From positions 61,531 to 125,530 of the forward strand of contig JBBHKE010002163.1 in NCBI GenBank assembly GCA_037447655.1: a DNA stretch of 64,000 nucleotides, in the 5' to 3' direction. Under the pieces are notes generated by a model. That model was given only the letters and a program-made list of their open reading frames with translations. It was not told where the DNA came from and ran no database searches. Of this stretch, positions 46,110-56,003 are shown one piece after another (positions within the stretch are counted from its first letter, which is position 1; each line of letters opens with the position of its first letter). The DNA comes from Zygnema cylindricum (lineage: Eukaryota > Streptophyta > Zygnematophyceae > Zygnematales > Zygnemataceae). Both the position numbers and the translations under genes were made by a program.

Positions 46110-47842
46110 AGAGAAACAAAAAAAACCAAAAAAGTAAGTGAGTGGGTGAAAGATGGCAAGTGATAGAATGGAGGAGTTAATTTTGCCGGAGTCAAAAATA
46201 CATACGAACTACCGTTTTTTTTTTTTTTGACAATTTCCGTGTGAGCCTCATTAAGTGCTCTCGATCCGCTCTCATTTGTTGTTGTTGAGCCGCTACTTGT
46301 TGAGTTAGTGCCATGATTATTAATGGCAAATCCTCTCCTCTCTGTGGTGATGGGGGCCTAATCGGCGGCGGAACCCTTTGTATTTCCCATAAACGAGAGG
46401 GTCGCACTTCGACATTGCGAAACTTTTACAATATCGTCGTACGAGCATCTCGGAGAGCGAGTACCTCGGGAGTTACTTGACAATATTTTAGAATGTTGTA
46501 TAGCGGGGGATCCCACGGATGATGATGACGTAACAACTCCGGAACGTTAACCCAAAACCCGTCCTCCCCTTGAACAACCCAAGTTAGCCGGGGATCCGCC
46601 AGATCAAATTGCCTTATGTGGGAAAAGGTCGAGCCTCGGTCCTCAAGCAAGATAAAAAGCCATGTGGGATGTGCGGTGACATCAAGGGGGATGACTAGAA
46701 TTTGCTAAAATGGATTCATGTCCGGGTTTAGGGGCTGGGGTTCACCATACCGCCAATGTTTTGGCCATTCAGCGACCGGAAGGTAATGTTCGAGTCAAGG
46801 CACAAAACTGTCTATTTCCTCCTTTCCCGTGGGAGGAGGAAAATACCAATCCGGATGCTCAACCCGGTATGGAGGTTGAGTATGCGAGGGAGCCATTACA
46901 ATGGCTCTCTCTGTATTTGGCGTGGGAGGCGCCTCGAACACGTCGTCGTCGTCATCGAATTCCTCCTCACCTTGCTTTTCCTCACTATCCGGAGTTTGCT
47001 CATCCTCGGTGGTGGGATCATCCTCGTTCTTCCACACAGCAATGTCCGTGGGTTGCATAATTTCGGGGATAGGGTTGTCTTCCGGCGGTTCTTCGCCATC
47101 CTCGATGCTCTCGTCGCTACCCGAAGTCGAGGGGACATATAGGTCGTCTTTCCTATCTTCACCTTCCTCTTACCCTTTGCTATATCCCTCTTCCTAGCTA
47201 TCTTTCTCCGTGCATCACTTCCCCCACCCTCTTTGACCGTTGCCTCCTCCCCCACTCCTTCCTCCTCCACGGTCTCACAAAACCGTATGTTTTATTTTTT
47301 ACTATTCTGCTTTTTTTACCTAATCTCTCCCTAACCTCACTCCCCCCACCCTCCTTGACCGTCGCTTCCTTTCCCTTTCGGTCCTCTCTCAATGTCGTCT
47401 TCTCCTCCCTCTCTTCACTCAATAATTTCTCTTCCCTAAAACCCTCGCTTTTTTCCTCCTCATCGCCTTCATCAAAAAATATTAATTTTTGTTTTATTTT
47501 CCTTCAGTTTTTCTCTACCTTTTCCCGTGCCTCACTTCCTTCAGCCTCTTCTACCGTCGCCTCCTCCCCTCCCTCTTATACACCCAATACCGCCTTTCCA
47601 CCCTCATCTTCTATTGGATTTTTTTCTTCCCTACTCACCTCACCTTCTATTGCCTGCTCCCTCCTCACATCTACCAATTCACCCCTTTCCTCCCTTTCAC
47701 TCACCTCCCTTTCATATCCCCTCCCCTCCAGCGGCACCCAACCGATGGGTTGCAAGGTGGCCGCCTCCTTTTCTCTTGCTAATTCCTCTGCGTTATCCCT
47801 TACTCCTATAACGGTTTCTGTAACATCTCTTTCCCTCTCTAT
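46110..47842 (-). pseudogene. ORF2 of transposon Z, copy 2 (function unknown)
   Basis: Unrecognised. Compared with copy 1 it extends further upstream. The N-terminal half (47100-47840) is a Lys/Glu-rich low-complexity region built from imperfect repeats around EATVKEGGGS (at ~47220, 47345 and 47540). Then follow an acidic block (EEEFDDDDDVFEAPPTP), WRYGEPQPLNP, TAHPTWLFILLEDRGSTFSHIRQFDLADPRLTW, VPELLRHHHPWDPPLYNILK, and a Gln-rich heptad C-terminus (ALTQQVAAQQQQMRADREHL). Stops occur at ~46426 and ~46660. The composition (disordered, charged N-terminus; coiled-coil end) would suit a DNA-binding or scaffolding accessory factor, but that is inference. Confidence 0.55.
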
Positions 47843-48185
47843 TGTAATTATGTGACCTCTATTGGTCCAAAGAATGTCCAGCTTATATGAAGCCTCTAGG
47901 GTAATATTTGCACTTTTGACTTTGGCAATGAATAAGTGCCATCTAAGAACGCAAAAATTCTGACCGGCTACAACCCTATGTAGCTTGGACTCCTTTGAGT
48001 CCGCAGCAAAAATAATCACTAAAATTGCTCACTAGAGCATTAAGTAGCAAAAATAATCACTAAAATTGCTCACTAGAGCATTAAGTTATGGTTGGCCAAT
48101 GATGGCCTATAAATACAGATGCACTATGGGAGAGAGGCGGAAACCTTAATTGATCTAAGTCCTAAACCCCCTCTCTGATCCTACT

Positions 48186-49574
48186 ACTACACTGCCTATC
48201 GCTATTTGTTGATTTGAGGCAACCGGTGACCCAAAGGAGGAAGAAGAAGCACCAGCAGTTGCCATAATATTCAGATTACAAAAGAGGAAACTCTCACAAA
48301 AACCACAAAAAGACCTACTTCACAATGAAGCCCCAAGAAAATCAGACACACACTAGGTCTGCAAATTTGCCACAATATAAACAGTATAACAAAGAAACCA
48401 CATGCAGAATTTCACAGGGTTCTGCCAAAAGATCACAATGATCTTTTAATTCAAAAAGACACGAAAAACTGCTTCGCAGTTTTCCATTGACTGAATTCCT
48501 AACTCCAAAATATTCTAAGTCCTACATATACAAAGTGAACCTACAACTGATCTAAACCATACCACATTTACCGTGGTGTTTCGGTACACTAAACATTAAT
48601 CAAACTAAACCCCGCTATCTACCACCAAAGTATTTACATCAATCCTTAACCCTTGCCGCTTCTAAAGTACGCGGTCAAAGTTAGTCCGCTGAAATGACGG
48701 CTTGGTCAATATTTCTCTTCCAAAAATGACGGCGAACTCCGTCCGCCGTCCGCGTATTCATTCATCACCGAAGATGAACCTCCATGTATAAATCTGACCC
48801 CTCAAGTAAATATGTACTTTGTCAACCAATTCAACCAAGCTTGACTTCCCCACCGACCGACACGTGTACATAGAGTGTACAAAATCTGTGAACTCCTTTT
48901 GGTGTTACATACCACACCACATCTTGTCTACGCCAACTCAGTCTGTACACAAAAACCAGCTAAGTCTAGACTCTCTTTCTCACACACGAGATATAGAGAG
49001 GACTAAAGGTTTCCAAAACCAACACTATTAGCGTACATGTTTTTTTAGCGTATAGGAATAATTACAGTGATTTATGCTAATTAGGAATTTGAAAATTAAA
49101 AAAAAAACATACATTCTAATTGTTTACTAATGCTAATTTGGATCTTTGAAAAAAAAAATGTCAGTCGCAAACATGCTTACACTAATATAGACAGTCGTAC
49201 AAAATTTGACAAATCGTACACAAATCGTGGGTTCACACAGTCGAAACGTGGTTATTGGACGAATATGTGCGAACGTGATATTTGACAACCCTATTTTATC
49301 CCTTTTTTAGAGCACATAATCTCATGCGCCCGCAGTTATTAAAACTAGTTAATTATATTTTTTCACCAAAAAAGGTACAATTTTGTACGGTCTGTCAGTG
49401 ACCGTAGGCCATGATATTTAAAAGACAACACACTTTCGTTTTGTACGGCACTTGGAAAAAACCCCAAATGGCGTAAAGAAAAAAACATAATAAGTTATAC
49501 TATTTGAGAATTTGAAAAAAAAAAGCGAGACGGAATTAGTATACATTATATTAAAAGCGATTGGCGGTGTAGTG
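48186..49574. mobile_element. MITE family 2 containing solo LTR C
   Basis: Left end ACTACACTGCCTATCGC (48186) and right end GCGATTGGCGGTGTAGT (to 49574) are inverted. After removing LTR C the left end reads TATCGCTATTAGCG, as in the other family-2 ends. It is about 570 bp without the LTR and non-coding. It lies within a copia LTR and is therefore younger than it. Confidence 0.65.
48207..49024 (-). mobile_element. solo LTR C (818 bp, TSD CTATT)
   Basis: Minus-strand TGTTGGTTTTGGAAACC...TCAAATCAACA, flanked by CTATT at 48202-48206 and 49025-49029. It is unrelated at its start to the main copia LTR group. It shares an R/U5-like block (GTGGCAAATTTGCAGACCTA, then GGGGCTTCATTGTGAAG) with LTR E2. 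An ATG at 48265 opens a frame (MATAGASSSSFGSPVASNQ) that is still open at the LTR terminus, 59 nt later. Confidence 0.93.
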
Positions 49575-50178
49575 TACCTAGCCAAACAAAAGATTGTAAG
49601 GAACAATAAGGTACAGGTACCGCTGTACTTCTTGTACGGCCATAGTACGGCATGGTCGCGCCGTTGACGTGTGTCAATTTATGAGCCATAGGTGCTCCCC
49701 CCGTAATATCCGCTGTCCAATAATACCTCGCCATGTGTCACCTGCCGACATCTGCTCCGCAAACTGCCAAAAGTCCACTTCGGTACACCGGCTCCTTTGT
49801 GAGGCGTTCGATCGGATCCGGACATTTGATTTCATCCATCGAAATTAAATGTCGTTTCGTACATTCCGTGCGATCCCGATTTTCGTGGGGACGGATACAT
49901 TTTCTATGTTGAATTTGTCTTGTAAAATTTAAAATAAAATATGTCGTTTTGTAATGTTTAAATATTGATCACACCCACTATAATTTAACGATGTCAACCG
50001 GATCAAATCTTGGTCCAGTCAATCCATCTTTTACAGGAGCTGGGTCTTCTGTTCCTATCTATCTGTCTCTTTGTCAACAAGGTGCAGCCAGTGCCAGTCC
50101 TCAGTGACAACGACAAGTATGAGGACTGCAGTAAGACCATGAACAAAAAAACTAGAATATAAAATATTTTTTTCAACA

Positions 50179-51100
50179 TCTACCCCCCTTCGTACCTCTT
50201 ACCTTTCTATTTTTGGTAAACGTCGTTGATTACGTTGAAGTAGTGGAAGGTAGTGACGACGATATGGCAAGACACTACGCTGTCGCCTGTATAGATGGTT
50301 GTTGTCCTCCATATACATTAGTCACACGTGATCAAAAAAATGAAAAAGAAGAGGCGGCTACACAAAAGGGTGAGAGAATACGGAAGTAAACCCTAAAAAT
50401 GGCAGGTCTAACGAAGAAATAGAGTCTGAAGTTTTCACGTAATAGATGCGTTCATAATGTAATTACAGAGTGTATTGTCCGTGACGGCATGAAGTCGTCC
50501 CGACTCCAATCATCGTGAAAATTCCAGCACTGTGACGATAAAACGTTTTTAGGATGTCACGCGGTTCACTGTTTAGTAAATTCCAATAGAGGCAATGTCA
50601 TTCAAAATATACTTACAGAGTGAGTGGTCCGCGACACAAAAAAGTTGTCGCGTCCCAAATTCTTTTGGATAATCCAACAGTGTGACGACGAAACTGAATT
50701 AAAAAGTCACGAGGTTCAATGATTTTGCGATTCCAACAAATAGGTAACAAAAAAGCGTTGTCGACTCTACGAAGGTTCATATTTAATGTACTAAGGACAA
50801 AAGATTGAAATATGCACGCTTTTCTAGTTTAAAAATTCCATCGTTGTGACGACGACGAATTGTCGTCGCCAGGTCGATTTCTCCAACCATGCGCGGACGC
50901 TCCAATGTGGCCGCCTGCTAACAATATTAATATGATAGAACGAGGGGCGACGACACAACGTCGTCGCCAAACTCGTAACTTTCCATTTGTCGACAAATTA
51001 TGCCTAGGCAACGTCGTCGGTATTCGACGACGGTGCATGAGGATCCAACAAAGCGACGTTAAAGGGGGGGGGGAGGAAAAAAGAAATAGGAATCTAAACG
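50179..51100. repeat. repeat block with TCGTCGCC motifs and ~150-bp imperfect direct repeats
   Basis: Two diverged copies of ~130-150 bp (ACAGAGTG..TCCG.GAC...GTGTGACGA.AAAC...GTCACG.GGTTCA) lie near 50465-50600 and 50616-50740. They are followed by GACGACGAATTGTCGTCGCC (50853), GCGACGACACAACGTCGTCGCC (50948) and CAACGTCGTCGG (51010). It resembles the subterminal repeats of transposon Z but is not the same sequence. It may be one end of another element. Confidence 0.5.
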
Positions 51101-51209
51101 CACACATAAAGGTAGAGGTAAACAAAATACCACTTTATAAGCGAATAACATACTCAGACACGCAATGTAAGTAGCCATAAAAACTCATATAAGGTAAGAA
51201 TAAAAGGTT

Positions 51210-51608
51210 TTACTTCTTACTTGTATTATAATCCCTCGTAAAGTGTTCTAGAAACTGATTGAAGGTCCTCAAGATAAGGCACCCCTTTCCATTTGTACTA
51301 CAATCGGCAGTCATCCAGTTGATCACACGAACGTCTGCAGCCTTTGTCGACACGTGTTGGAGTTTGTGTCTCACCACTGGGATGATACTGTGGTCCACAC
51401 AAGGTGAGTCCGGAGGTGAGTTTGGGGGTGAGCCAAAATCGGCCGCACCACCGTCAATGAGGGTGTCATCGTTTTGTGATCCCATCCTTTCAATTGCCTC
51501 TCCCTCTTCCTCTCTCTTGTCCCACTCCATCTCCTCCTCAATCAGAGGTGGTAAAATTTTAGCGAGAGCTCTGGTTTTTGCCGCAAAAAATGTGGTAATG
51601 GGCCACAT
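51210..51608 (-). CDS. uncharacterised open frame (132 codons)
   Basis: I recognise no family. The frame is acidic in its first half (IEEEMEWDKREEEGEAIERM) with a Pro/Ser segment (SPPNSPPDSPCVDH). It is followed by a more ordered-looking part (IPVVRHKLQHVSTKAADVRVINWMTADCSTNGKGCLILRTFNQF). Non-repetitive composition and balanced amino-acid use make it more credible than the chance frames nearby. The TCGTCGCC repeats beside it suggest it belongs to a transposon. It could be one exon of a larger gene; the start is uncertain. Confidence 0.35.
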   Translation of the reverse strand: MWPITTFFAAKTRALAKILPPLIEEEMEWDKREEEGEAIERMGSQNDDTLIDGGAADFGSPPNSPPDSPCVDHSIIPVVRHKLQHVSTKAADVRVINWMTADCSTNGKGCLILRTFNQFLEHFTRDYNTSKK

Positions 51609-52418
51609 ATTTTCTCAAAATAACAACGACTATTTGGTAAAAGATAAATGGGAAGCAACGAAACAAAGATGCAACAACAAAGGTAGATGCAAAGGGAGAG
51701 AAAAGAGTACCATTATTGGAGTTAACGACGAGTATATATAAAAAGGGAAAAGAAGCTATTATGAAAAAAATGAGGGAAAACCTTCGCCAAAGTTTGAACA
51801 TTCAAAATTTTAAATCAAGTATTATGTTTGACAGTCAAATATTTCGATTAGCGGGAAAGTTTTAAAATTTGCGTCAGTTTTCAGCGTGGGAGTATGAACG
51901 TGGATGAGAATGGATTTTTTTCATGAAAGAGGCATGGTAAAACATGGCAGCTCACTAAGTGTACATGTCTTTCTTTGATAGGAAGCGCGTAAGACAGGCG
52001 TGCTTTTTTGCATCGTTAAAATCCTATAATGTTTGCGTGGATAAAAATTTGGACACGTGTAATTTTGGGTGACCAATGACGTTACGTGATTGATCATTTG
52101 GTTAATAAGTATGTACTTTTAGATTCATTTTAGTGTCAACATTTACTCTAATACAACACATCGTTGACGTTAATACAGGTTAGACGTTTGAAAGAGAAAG
52201 AGGGAATACACCTATTACAATTAAGACACATATTAACATACTTAACTCAAATAAAACTACCCAAAAGTGACGTTATTAGAATACATAAGACATGGACGAA
52301 CGGAACAACGGACATACGTCCAACTTACACAAAGAAACGACGTGGCGTAATAGCCATTCTGTGAATGTTAAATAGAAAAAACTGAAATTAAATCTTACGT
52401 TCCGCGGTATAGCGTTGA
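51609..52418. other. no feature recognised
   Basis: AT-rich flank of copia 4. No gene or repeat identified. Confidence 0.35.
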
Positions 52419-53485
52419 TGTAGAAATCAATAGTTCTTTTTTTATTTTCTAGGTCTAAATTGGAATACAGAAAGAAGCCGAGGCACTCTGCCTCTAACTT
52501 CTCTCTCCAACTCCCACACTTGTTGCTGTCACTGAGAAGTTGGAGAGGAAGCTAGACCCATGGCTACCTAGGCTATCCAGAGGTTTACGGGAAATAGATT
52601 TGTTGATTTACGGATAGGTAGGCTTATTTGCTAAAAGGAGTATGTCGGAACCAGGATTTGATCCTGGTACCTGCCAACCGTCAGAACGTCGATAGCCGGT
52701 AGACTTATTCGGTAAGTCTAGACATTAAGATACATATTATATGGTTTGATATTTATTTAAATGTTGCCACGTAGGAAAATTCATTTAACGGCGGATGTTC
52801 ACAGATACATAGATCCAGTTATGTAAACACACGGATTTTGGTATGGATAAGAAACGAGTACCGCGCATTTTGTTTTTTTTACAAAACAAATACCGCACAA
52901 GCATTTATGACGGCTACGATTGAAATCTACATTCAATCGGACGGCCGAAAAGAAAGTCGAGATCGCGGAAGAGATTCTCGGCGGTTTGTGGTCATCGCCA
53001 CATCGGATGACACATGGCACGATTACGTTGGATTGCGGCATCTTCGGGGATTACGGGACTGAATTCGGATATGACATGTGTCGACATTTAGGACATGTCT
53101 TACAATATCCGTACATAAAGTACACCGACAGTTGTACTTTTGTGAACGTCAGTGTAATATGATTGGTTGGCGTACACCAGTAGATAGAGTTTTAGAGAGA
53201 GATAGGACTTAGAAAAAAATGGTAGATAGGACCCTCTCTCCCAGAGAGCTTCTATACAAAAGGTCAACTTTGACCCTCCATAACTTACTGCTCAAGGGAG
53301 CAAATTCAAAGATTCTTTTTGTTATCGACTCACGAGAGTCTTGCATTCACAAAGGTGAAAGTGGTCGGAGTTTTTGTTTGCCAAGGTGGAAATTATTCGT
53401 GCTGAAAGACAAAGGGGTCAGGGTTATCCTACAGGCTTCGTATGAGCTGCGTATTTTTAGGTCCTATGGAGGTCTTAGAGTTGCA
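52419..53485 (+). repeat. 5' LTR of copia 4 (1067 bp)
   Basis: TGTAGAAATCAATAG...AGAGTTGCA with left flank GTTGA (52414-52418). An ATG lies 20 nt before the end (53466). The paired W-box GGTCAACTTTGACC is at ~53262, and the GTAC cluster is upstream of it (53108-53175). The tRNA-like block on the opposite strand (~52640-52730) has the hairpin CCAGGATTTGATCCTGG. Confidence 0.92.
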
Positions 53486-54561
53486 CGTTATGGGCCCAAC
53501 ATATAGGGTGCCCATATTCAATAGAGCAGGCTTCATATACTGGGAAAATATGATGGCAGGAGCTCTATGTGAGAAACAGTTTTGGGGAATAGTGAGTGGA
53601 CGGGTGAGGAGTCCATCCAGTCTTGGGATACCTCCAGGGTTTACAGGAGGCAAATTCACTAAAAATGCATATCCATCTTTAACGGAGGAGACAAAGGAAG
53701 GAGGTGGTGGACAAAGGAAAGGAGAAGGAGACGACCACACCAATTGCAACTGGTTGGCATTCATGTCACCTATTCTGAGGAACGAGGAGAATGATACTGA
53801 TACCTGGGACTTGAACAATATGGCGGCAAAGAACTTCATCCTCCGCCATCTTACTCAAGGACTTGCATGTCCTCATTTGCAGGTAGAAAGGGCATTAGAT
53901 CTTTGGATGGCTCTCATAGAGATGTACCGATGTGGTACGATTCAGCAACAATAGTTGGCTGATCAGAAAGTTAAGGAGTATGTATATAAAGGGGGGAAGA
54001 TGTTGGATTTTTGCAATGAGCTTGCTACACTTTTCATGGAGCTAGAGAGTGCTGGAAAAAATTTAAGTGAAAAAAAAAGGTTAACTGTCTACTGATGAAG
54101 TTACCCGATGAGTTCGAGAACATAATCAACCGTGTGCAGGACTTACCGGACTCAAGGTGGATATGGAACTCAGTGGTAGGAATGATTCTCGTTCGGGAGA
54201 ATACAATTGAGATCCGAAGCGGAGGAAAGAGTGGGCAAGCCTTGGAAGCTGGGACCGACTGGAGGAACAAGGATTCTCGGAGACCGGTCATAAATTATGG
54301 AGGGGGGGAGCAGAAAAATCAGACCGACAAAGGGCTCCCAAGGGTTTATGTCATTTCTGTAAGAAACCAGGGTACTATATGGCGGAGTGCACTAAGCTAA
54401 CCGAGCTTCAGTCAAAGTAGGGACAGACCGGTGGAATCCTGAGAGGAAAGAAAAAGGCCATTGTGACACAAGTACATGAGGTGGAACCCGAAGACGAGGA
54501 CAATGAGCTCCTATTGGATGAGGAGTTGGAAGCGACAAACGAGGTAGAAATTCCACGAAAG
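53466..54561 (+). pseudogene. copia 4 gag, broken, initiating inside the LTR
   Basis: The ATG at 53466 is inside the LTR. MEVLELHVMGPTYRVPIFNRAGFIYWENMM continues for 170 codons to a stop near 53954. Then come YVYKGGKMLDFCNELATLF (53975-54035), LPDEFENIINRVQDL (54100-54145) and a zinc-knuckle region (VYVISVRNQGTIW, 54345-54385) with frame breaks. The linker VEPEDEDNELLLDEELEATNEVEIPRK ends where LTR E2 is inserted. Confidence 0.87.
53486..53500 (+). promoter_or_regulatory. primer-binding site of copia 4
   Basis: CGTTATGGGCCCAAC directly after the LTR end, two or three mismatches from the half-tRNA-Met consensus. It encodes gag V-M-G-P-T. Confidence 0.75.
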
Positions 54562-55631
54562 TGTAAGTTTGAAAAGTTAGTTTCGTGCGTGCGTGTCGTT
54601 TTGTGCGTACACAATGTTTCGTGGGTACAGTACGCTACTCTAATGCTATCTTGATTTACTGTGGAGGTTCGAATGGATTTGGGAATTGGGGGAGTAATGG
54701 TACTAATTATTTTGGGATGTACGTTATTATTTGATTGGCGCAAACAAAACGTAAAGAAAGGTACAGAATATGTAAATGTATGGCGGATCGCGAAGCGATC
54801 CGATCTGGAATGTTTTTGGAGAAGTACGCCGCCGATACGGACTAATTTGGATGGAGTGATGTCATTTCGCCAAGTTTATTTTGGTGATTATGCTTCACGA
54901 CATCAAGGGTGCCGAAGAAGAGCTACGGACGGCGGCGCCGTCAGTTTGGTGAGGGACGCGAAATCGCGTCCATCACATGATATTTATTTTGGATGGTCCA
55001 GATTCGTTTGACGGAATTCGTAAGACATGTAAATATTTAGCAATGTTTTGTCCTGTGTATTAATTACTAGTGTAGATCTCATGTACACTCAAATTAATTG
55101 AGGGAGTTGATTGATTACGTACGGCTGGTATGAATCCGTACAGTTAGTAGTAAGCTGTAGTACATATTTGTAGGACTTAGTCATTTTTAGACTTAAGGGG
55201 AACCTTTGGACAGAAACTGTTTTCTGCTCCTTTTTGGGAATTTCATCTGAGAATTGCTCTCAGTTCTATTGGCATAATTATCTGAAATTTTGCATGTGTG
55301 TTCCTCCTTGTATTGGAAATTTTGTGGCAAATTTGCAGACCTATTGTGTGTCTGGTTTGCTTGGGGCTTCATTGTGAAGTTGGTCAGATTTATCAAAGTT
55401 CTGGCAAGCTGTTTTTCTGCAACTTTGACTGAGTGTTGTGATTATTCGGTTTGGTATTTTTATATGAAAATTGGTGGGAATACTTAGTGGCCTAGGAAAT
55501 ATCTGGTTGAGTATTTTCAGCGTGGTTTGGTTATTCTGTAGAATTCTGAGTGGAATCAAAGGAGGCTGTTTTGGGGTAGTCTGTGGTGACTCCGAGGGTA
55601 CATTCATGGCTGAAAAGGGCTATGAACAACA
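54562..55631 (+). mobile_element. solo LTR E2 (1070 bp, TSD GAAAG)
   Basis: TGTAAGTTTGAAAAG...TATGAACAACA, flanked by GAAAG at 54557-54561 and 55632-55636. Removing it restores the copia 4 linker IPRK|QKCAFGG in frame. It contains the hairpins CGGATCGCGAAGCGATCCG (54784), GACGGCGGCGCCGTC (54925) and GGACGCGAAATCGCGTCC (54954). An ATG at 55606 opens MAEKGYEQ, a frame still open at the LTR end, 26 nt later. Confidence 0.95.
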
Positions 55632-55636
55632 GAAAG

Positions 55637-56003
55637 CAGAAATGTGCTTTCGGTGGATAGAAAGATGAACCAGACTGGATTGTAGATTCAGGTGCCTCTA
55701 TGCACATGTGTAAGGATAAACACCTGTTCACTAAGATAAGAAAGATTCCCACCGTAGAGACACAGTACGGGGATGGGAGGATAGTCACTACTACTCTTGT
55801 AGGATCGGTAGATCTGAAAGTGTTGGTAGAAGGAAAGACATCCATCGTTACATTCTCCGATGTATTTTTTATCCCGGAGCTGAAAAAAAACCTCATCTCT
55901 ACGTCTGTATTAGATGATAAGGGTTTTGATAGAAGCACTAGGAAAGGAGTCTTTACTGCTAGTTTTGAGGAGGAAGTTTATTTCACTGTTGATATAGAGA
56001 GGG
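55637..56003 (+). pseudogene. copia 4 protease, broken; element ends here
   Basis: KCAFGG-*-KDEPDWIVDSGASMHMCKDKHLF retains the intact aspartic protease motif DSGAS at ~55685. It is followed by VETQYGDGRIVTTTLVGSVDLKVLVEGKTSIVTF, VFFIPELKKNLISTS and EEEVYFTVDIERG, stopping at ~56006. Integrase, RT and RNase H are absent. The point of truncation is followed by GTTGA, the same 5-mer as the left flank of the 5' LTR. Confidence 0.85.

Larger units (their letters stand above)
47843..50178 (-). mobile_element. main-group copia LTR split by a family-2 MITE that holds LTR C
   Basis: The outer parts (47843-48185 and 49575-50178) together give about 947 bp of LTR: TGTTGAAAAAAAT on the minus strand at 50178 and the 20-nt gag-start end at 47843, where the ATG has become ATA. 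The flanks TCTAT (47838-47842) and TCTAC (50179-50183) match at 4 of 5 bases, so this is probably a solo LTR inserted in or beside ORF2 of Z. A 41-bp tandem duplication is present at 48005-48086. Confidence 0.75.

Noticed and set aside
47489-47855. Plus-strand Ser/Pro-rich frames
   Set aside because: They are the opposite strand of the Lys/Glu-rich low-complexity part of ORF2.
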